Below, in pieces: positions 16,845-21,093 of a stretch of 21,093 nt of DNA; positions within the stretch are counted from its first letter, which is position 1; each line of letters starts with the position of its first letter. Made by a program: the position numbers and the translations under genes. The stretch spans positions 1-21,093 of the forward strand of contig JBAXUS010000107.1 in assembly GCA_037129555.1 (NCBI GenBank). The letters are read 5' to 3'. This stretch comes from JANXLS01 sp037129555. GTDB taxonomy: Bacteria; Planctomycetota; SZUA-567; H5-PLA8. Under the pieces are notes generated by a model that searched no databases, was not told where the DNA came from, and saw only the letters and a program-made list of their open reading frames with translations.

Positions 16845-18164
16845 CTACGCGCGTTTTGTGGTGCGGCGGCAAAGTCCTTTGAGACGTGTTTTGCTGTCAT
16901 CATTCATCTCGACAATTTCAACGCCCATCAGCCAACGGGGCTTGGGTGAGTCATCGACCAGGCGGATTTCGCGGACGTCGCAGATGGCACGGATTTCGCC
17001 GGTCATGGATTTGATGATGACGTTTAGATACATACCCTTCAACAGCATCGCGCTGGGATCGTCGATGGGGGCGGGGCAGTCGAGCAAATAGCCGCCTTCG
17101 CTGACGTTGACCGTCGCGCCGTCGTGAATGTTTTTGTCGTGTCGGACACCCAATCGATTGCAGAATTGAAACGACACGAACACACGCAGATTGAAGCGCA
17201 GACAGCGGCGTGAGCGCGTTTTCAATTTGATGCGCATCCAATCGAGCTGGCGAGCGACTTGGTCTTCGCGTGCAAGAAAGACTTCGATAATTTTGTGAAG
17301 AACTTTTTCCTGTTCGCGAATCAGCGCGGGGTCGAGAGGGTTGCAGGCTGCGAGGCAGAGGATGGCGCCGGAATCGTCGAACGGGACGAAATTGTGGTGC
17401 ATCATCAGCGGCAGCGAAAATAAATTGCGCAACGGTTCAGGAATGGCGTCGCTGACGAGTTTCGTCATGGGCAGACCTGTCTGAATCGAGAGCGCGCGGC
17501 AAAGCGTGTCGGGGTCAACCAGTTCCCAGCGAATCAACCAGCGTCCGATGCGTTCGCCGGCGTCCTGCGCCATCGTCACGGCTTCTTCGAGTTGTTCGGC
17601 GGTTAATTTGCCCATGGAGATGAGCACTTCACCGAGCTTTTTTGTGTACGTCGGGAGTGGCGTGGGTGGATTGTGTTTGGGTTCGGACGACTCGATTTGT
17701 GCGTCCGAGTTCGGGCGAGGAACGGGGGACTTCTTGAGGTCGATGGCTTCGGTGGCGTATTGATTTTGGAGTTGAACGGGCAGCGCTCGCGCATCGGTTG
17801 GGCGAGCGATAGCGACAGTCGCGTTTAAATCGGCGAGAATCGGCGGCGATGGTTTTTGGACGTCGGCCGGGCGTTCCATTTCGACGATCGCATTCATCAA
17901 CGCATGCGGAGGCGGAGAGATGTGGGCGTGATAGGGTTGTGGTTCGGTGGGCGATCCGAATTCAAAACGCTTTGCAGAGGAGCGCGGACGTCGGAGCGAC
18001 GGGACGCTGGGATCATGTACGTCCGGCGGCGGCGTGACCGGATTCAAATCCTTCGGGCGTTCCATTTCCACAGTGGCATCCAACGCTGGCGCCGGTGCCT
18101 GGTCGGCCCGGCGTTGCGCGTCGGATGCGCTCGGAGGATCGGAAATAGTCGGAGAAGGATTCAT
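16845..18164 (-). CDS. MshEN-like plus PilZ protein, probable c-di-GMP effector
   Basis: A 439-residue cytoplasmic protein. Residues 1-170 are Pro-rich and disordered and carry at least three repeated peptides around ATVEMERP (27-40, 88-102, 113-125). Residues 176-300 match the T2SS-E/MshE N-terminal fold: KLGEVLISMGKLTAEQLEEA, then RIGRWLIRWELVDPDTLCRA, LPMTKL and a Pro-Phe-Asp strand. In MshEN, c-di-GMP is bound by paired 24-residue motifs; here each copy deviates (Gln shifted in the first, Gly replaced by Glu in the second). Residues about 315-435 are PilZ, with R319/R323 (RxxxR) and N353-x-S355 (NVSEGG), the c-di-GMP contacts. So two potential nucleotide sites in one chain. It follows the rlmI-like gene by 14 bp. 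Confidence 0.88.
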   Translation of the reverse strand: MNPSPTISDPPSASDAQRRADQAPAPALDATVEMERPKDLNPVTPPPDVHDPSVPSLRRPRSSAKRFEFGSPTEPQPYHAHISPPPHALMNAIVEMERPADVQKPSPPILADLNATVAIARPTDARALPVQLQNQYATEAIDLKKSPVPRPNSDAQIESSEPKHNPPTPLPTYTKKLGEVLISMGKLTAEQLEEAVTMAQDAGERIGRWLIRWELVDPDTLCRALSIQTGLPMTKLVSDAIPEPLRNLFSLPLMMHHNFVPFDDSGAILCLAACNPLDPALIREQEKVLHKIIEVFLAREDQVARQLDWMRIKLKTRSRRCLRFNLRVFVSFQFCNRLGVRHDKNIHDGATVNVSEGGYLLDCPAPIDDPSAMLLKGMYLNVIIKSMTGEIRAICDVREIRLVDDSPKPRWLMGVEIVEMNDDSKTRLKGLCRRTTKRA

Positions 18165-18178
18165 GCGCCACTCACCCG

Positions 18179-19405
18179 TTAACGCAACGGCATCACTCGG
18201 CTATAAATTGCTTTCAAGTAGCGGCCTTCAGGAACTCGGACGGCCCACGGATGATCGCCGGGTGCGCCGTGGATGGCGATGATCTGCAAATCCATGTTCG
18301 CTTCGGTCGCGGCTGCGCGCAAGGAACTCAGCAAATCTTCTTCGCTGACCAAACCGGTGCAGGAGCAACTGACAAGCACGCCGCCGGGTTTGATGCACTG
18401 CATGCCGAGGCGGTTCATGTCGGCGTAGGCGCTCATCGCTTTCGGAACGTCCAAGCGCGAAATCGCGAGTTTGGCGGGATCGAGGATGATGCGGTCGTAT
18501 TTGCGACCGACCTGGCGCTGGTCGCGCAGGTAATCGAAGACGTTGTTGTGGACGAATTTCAATTGCTCGCCGATGCCATTTAACTCGCGATTTTTATTCG
18601 CGACTTTGATCGCGTCTTCATCGAGATCGACGGCTTCGACGGTCTTGGCTCCACCGAGCGCTGCGGAGAGTGCGAAGCCGCCGGTGTAGCAGAAGCCGTC
18701 GAAGACTTCATGGCCACCGGACAAATCTGCGACGCGGCGGCGGTTGTCGCGCTGATCGAGGAAGTAACCGGTCTTGTGACCGCGTCGTAGATCGACGTTG
18801 ATTTTGAGATTGTGTTCAGTGATGACGAGTTCGCGCGCGACGGGCGGCGGGCCGTCCATTTTCAGGCCTTCGAGTTTTTCAGTGCGGTGGTCGCTGCGGA
18901 CGACAATTTCGTGCTCGGGGAAATTTTCGAGGAAGCCCTGTTTAAGCCATTCGAGATGGCGGTGCATCCCGGCGCTGAACAATTCGATGACAATGGACTT
19001 GCCATATTTGTCGGCGACGAGGCCGGAGAGACCATCGCCTTCGGAGTGAATCAGGCGGTAAGCGTCGGTGACTTTGGGAAGCTGCAACACGTCATGCCGG
19101 AGCTTGACGGCGCGCGTAATGGCACCCATGAAGTAGCGGCGGTCGGGATAGGCTTCAGGGGCGCAGGTCAGTAGTCGGACGGCGATTTCGGAATGCGGAT
19201 TGTAGAATCCACGACCGACAAAACGCCCGTCTTTTTCGACGACTTCGACCAGTGTGCCGGGATCGATTTCGTCGTAGGGGCCGTTCAACATCCGGCGGAA
19301 AATCCAGACGTGATTGGACGAGTGGCGCGTTCGCATTTCTACGACAGGAAGCACATCGCCGGCTTCGGGGAGGATGGGTGAGTCTTGATCTCTTCGTTTT
19401 CGCAT
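18179..19405 (-). CDS. class I SAM-dependent rRNA methyltransferase, RlmI-like
   Basis: A 408-residue protein of the RlmI/YccW group, which make 5-methylcytosine in 23S rRNA (C1962 in E. coli). Residues about 18-90 form a PUA domain (VVEMRTRHSSNHVWIFRR). Then EGDGLSGLVADKYG (122-135) and the SAM fold follow: KTGYFLDQRDNR (211-222), FDGFCYTGGFALSAALGGAK (235-254; SAM loop), VDLDEDA, and the motif IV region LDPAKLAISR (308-317), where the second Pro of the usual DPP is Ala. S-C-S-C at 346-349 supplies the catalytic-type cysteine. The ATG at 19405 lies 6 nt after an extended -10, so the mRNA may be leaderless. No other start gives a full PUA domain with a Shine-Dalgarno. The MshEN-PilZ gene is next. 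Confidence 0.9.
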   Translation of the reverse strand: MRKRRDQDSPILPEAGDVLPVVEMRTRHSSNHVWIFRRMLNGPYDEIDPGTLVEVVEKDGRFVGRGFYNPHSEIAVRLLTCAPEAYPDRRYFMGAITRAVKLRHDVLQLPKVTDAYRLIHSEGDGLSGLVADKYGKSIVIELFSAGMHRHLEWLKQGFLENFPEHEIVVRSDHRTEKLEGLKMDGPPPVARELVITEHNLKINVDLRRGHKTGYFLDQRDNRRRVADLSGGHEVFDGFCYTGGFALSAALGGAKTVEAVDLDEDAIKVANKNRELNGIGEQLKFVHNNVFDYLRDQRQVGRKYDRIILDPAKLAISRLDVPKAMSAYADMNRLGMQCIKPGGVLVSCSCTGLVSEEDLLSSLRAAATEANMDLQIIAIHGAPGDHPWAVRVPEGRYLKAIYSRVMPLR

Positions 19406-19411
19406 CCGATC

Positions 19412-19420
19412 ATTATAGCA
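19412..19420 (-). promoter_or_regulatory. extended -10 promoter (TGCTATAAT) upstream of the rlmI-like gene
   Basis: On the minus strand, TGC (19420-19418) precedes a perfect TATAAT (19417-19412). No good -35 is present at 17-18 bp. The start codon comes 6 nt after the -10, so transcription should begin at or near the A of the ATG. Confidence 0.6.
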
Positions 19421-19526
19421 GAAAGCGCGGAGAAACGACAGAGGGTGTTGTGAAAATTATACTTCAAAATTGTAGTGCGGGATTTTACCCTGCACCATAG
19501 TGAATAATCTTTCTCCGCACTTTCTT

Positions 19527-19554
19527 TTGAACGTGCGGCGGATTCGTGTAATCT
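19527..19554 (+). promoter_or_regulatory. sigma70-like promoter with overlapping inverted repeat
   Basis: TTGAAC (19527-19532) and TAATCT (19549-19554) have a 16-bp spacer. A 6-bp inverted repeat, CCGCAC (19515-19520) and GTGCGG (19533-19538), straddles the -35 and could be an operator half-site pair. Confidence 0.4.
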
Positions 19555-19614
19555 AATGTGAGATCGAGGAGAGTTATCGAGACGTTCACTCGCAGGCAAA
19601 CGCAGGAGGATCGC

Positions 19615-20010
19615 ATGAATTTTGCATTGAGATTGGGAACGCTGGCGTTGATGGTGTGCGCGGTTGGAGCGATTCGCGCGGCGGAAGAACCGAAGGTGCC
19701 GGATTGGGTGCCGGTGTTTCCGGATGTGAAGCCACAACTCATCGAAAACAAGAAGGACGACAAAGGCACGAGCGTGATCTGGTATTTTGCGACGGTCAAA
19801 TCCCCTGCTGATGTGAAGGCGTTTTATAAGAAGGGATTTGAAGCGAGCGGATTCAAGGAACAGAAAGAACAGTCGATCGACGACAAAGACGACGGCGTGA
19901 AGCAAGAGAACCTGAAGGGTGACGACGGCAAGCGCTCATGGTTCATCAGCGCGCGATTGGAAAAAGACGCGAAAGAGACGCAGGTCAGTCTCGTGTATGT
20001 TTTGAAGTAA
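19615..20010 (+). CDS. small secreted protein of unknown function
   Basis: A 131-residue protein with a signal peptide (MNFALRLGTLALMVCAVGAI, cleavage after RAA near 23). The mature part reads VPDWVPVFPDVKPQLIENKK, then a strand (VIWYFATV), then SPADVKAFYKKGFEASGFKE, then a charged Asp/Lys-rich loop (83-106) and two closing strands. The 'Pro-x-x-Pro-x-(hydrophobic)...YF.T..SP..V..FY...F...GF' layout resembles small periplasmic alpha/beta proteins seen in Planctomycetes and Acidobacteria, with no assigned role. ATG 19615 is certain: AGGAGG (19604-19609) is 5 nt upstream. A stem-loop follows at 20074. Confidence 0.85.
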   Translation: MNFALRLGTLALMVCAVGAIRAAEEPKVPDWVPVFPDVKPQLIENKKDDKGTSVIWYFATVKSPADVKAFYKKGFEASGFKEQKEQSIDDKDDGVKQENLKGDDGKRSWFISARLEKDAKETQVSLVYVLK

Positions 20011-20073
20011 CGCGTGAAATCCGCCACTTCGGGACGCATCAATTATCAACCTTTAATATAAAAATGTGTGTAA

Positions 20074-20103
20074 AGCCCAGGGCGTTGCTCTGGGCTAATT
20101 TGT
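20074..20103 (+). terminator. stem-loop with T-rich tail after the small secreted gene
   Basis: AGCCCAGGGC (20074-20083) pairs with GCTCTGGGCT (20087-20096) around GTT with one G-T wobble, then AATTTGTTT. It is 64 nt after the stop codon and 24 nt before the next start codon. Either a rho-independent terminator or a copy of an intergenic repeat. Confidence 0.65.
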
Positions 20104-20119
20104 TTCGACCTTTCAGGCC

Positions 20120-21085
20120 ATGACGGCGTCTCTCATTATGCCCGAAACTATTCTGATTTGCTTCCCTGTTCCGAGCGAGAGCGTTGATGCTGCGGTGCGC
20201 GAATTTCCGCAATTCGACTGGCGGCAGGGTGCTCCCAACGACGCGGCGGCGGTGTCGGCTGCATCGATTATTTTCGGCAAACCCGATATTAAGTTGTTGA
20301 AGAATGCGCCGCTTTTGAAGTGGGTGCAGAACCCGTCGGCGGGCGTTGAAGCGTGGGCGTCGAGTGAGGCGTTTCAACACGGTTCGTTTCAACTGACGAC
20401 CGCAGCGGGCATGCATGAAGGGTGCGCTCAGCATGCGCTCGCGTTGCTGTTGGCGATTTCACGAAAGATTCATTTTTACGATAAGACACTGGTACCGGGC
20501 GCGTGGAATTCGCCGCACAAAGCGGACAAGCCGTGGTCGTTGAGCGGGCAGACGATGGGTGTGCTGGGATTGGGCGCTCTGGGCAAACGTGTCTGCGAGA
20601 TGGCGCGGGCGTTTGGGATGAAAACGATTGGCGTGAATTACAGCGGCAAGGCAGTCAGCGAAGCCGACGAGACGCACACGATCTCGACGCTGGATTCGAT
20701 TCTGCCGCGCTGCGATGTGTTGACGTTGGTGTTGCCCGCGACGCGTGAGACGGACGATCTGATGAATACGCGGCGATTGGCTCTGCTTCCGAAACATGCG
20801 GTGTTGATCAACATTGGTCGGGGCAATGCGATTGATGAAAGCGCTTTGATCGATGCGTTGAAATCCGGGCAGTTGGCTGCGGCGGGATTGGACGTTTTCA
20901 AGCAGGAGCCTCTGCCTGCGGATTCTGAATTTTATACGTTGCCGAACGTGGTTGTGACGCCGCATCTAGGGGGCGACCAGCCGAATTATGAAGCGCGGGC
21001 GTTTGATCTCTTTATCGAGAACTTGCGCCGATTTGTGCGCGGGGAACGGCTTCAGAATTGCGTTGAGAAATCGCGCGGGTATTAA
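20120..21085 (+). CDS. D-2-hydroxyacid dehydrogenase
   Basis: A 321-residue NAD(P)-dependent enzyme that reduces a 2-oxoacid to the D-2-hydroxyacid or the reverse. The catalytic triad is intact: R234 in NIGRG, E263 in KQEPLP and H282 in PHLGG. The nucleotide fold is seen at VLGLGALGKRV (148-158). After the second beta strand the usual acidic residue is replaced by Tyr-Ser-Gly-Lys (174-177), as in GhrA-like enzymes, which suggests NADP(H), an inference. Substrates such as glyoxylate or hydroxypyruvate are typical for this subgroup but unproven. ATG 20120 gives the full N-terminal strand; ATG 20138 is an equal alternative, dropping six residues. No Shine-Dalgarno is visible for either. Confidence 0.9.
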   Translation: MTASLIMPETILICFPVPSESVDAAVREFPQFDWRQGAPNDAAAVSAASIIFGKPDIKLLKNAPLLKWVQNPSAGVEAWASSEAFQHGSFQLTTAAGMHEGCAQHALALLLAISRKIHFYDKTLVPGAWNSPHKADKPWSLSGQTMGVLGLGALGKRVCEMARAFGMKTIGVNYSGKAVSEADETHTISTLDSILPRCDVLTLVLPATRETDDLMNTRRLALLPKHAVLINIGRGNAIDESALIDALKSGQLAAAGLDVFKQEPLPADSEFYTLPNVVVTPHLGGDQPNYEARAFDLFIENLRRFVRGERLQNCVEKSRGY

Positions 21086-21093
21086 CGGAATTA

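Overview
The window reads as a chromosomal stretch of a PVC-group bacterium, most likely a planctomycete; Verrucomicrobiota is the main alternative. Three things point there: a 1059-residue secreted protein with propeller, HEAT repeats and a C-terminal CxxCH haem domain (PVC-type cytochrome); LamG and HEAT-like secreted proteins of planctomycete style; and many stand-alone genes in short, often divergent units. No rRNA, tRNA, CRISPR array, insertion sequence or phage gene was recognised. Shine-Dalgarno use is uneven: some genes have AGGAGG-type sites, while the metallophosphatase, glycosyltransferase and RlmI-like genes have none.

Layout. 1-1411 (minus): the 5' part of cinA, cut by the window edge, and a HAD hydrolase, separated by a 188-bp gap full of short direct and inverted repeats. 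1503-5678 (plus): a DUF3788 protein with a histone H1-like Lys/Ala/Pro tail, dethiobiotin synthetase (bioD), a calcineurin-like phosphoesterase, a YaiI/YqxD (DUF188) protein and L-2-hydroxyglutarate oxidase (lhgO). 5873-8226 (plus): a secreted TPR-like protein closed by a strong terminator, then a GT4-type glycosyltransferase. 8253-8863 (minus): a mazEF-type toxin-antitoxin pair under a near-consensus sigma70 promoter. 8987-13909 (minus): the PVC cytochrome and an upstream LamG protein, probably one transcript. 14105-16827 (plus): a secreted HEAT-like protein, a membrane-anchored J-domain protein and a membrane-anchored alpha/alpha-toroid (prenyltransferase/squalene-oxidase-repeat) protein. 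16845-19405 (minus): an RlmI-like 23S rRNA methyltransferase followed 14 bp later by a protein combining MshEN-like and PilZ domains. 19615-21085 (plus): a small secreted protein and a D-2-hydroxyacid dehydrogenase.

How they fit together. Most genes are independent housekeeping or metabolic functions. The coherent block is 8987-16827, where six adjacent genes encode exported or membrane-anchored proteins on both sides of a divergent promoter region; an envelope or periplasmic role is inferred, not shown. The most unusual items are the MshEN-PilZ protein with repeated ATVEMERP-like peptides in its disordered N-terminus, the DUF3788/H1-tail fusion, the probable leaderless rlmI-like transcript, and the repeat-rich gap at 340-522. 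No complete new multi-gene defence or biosynthetic system could be supported.
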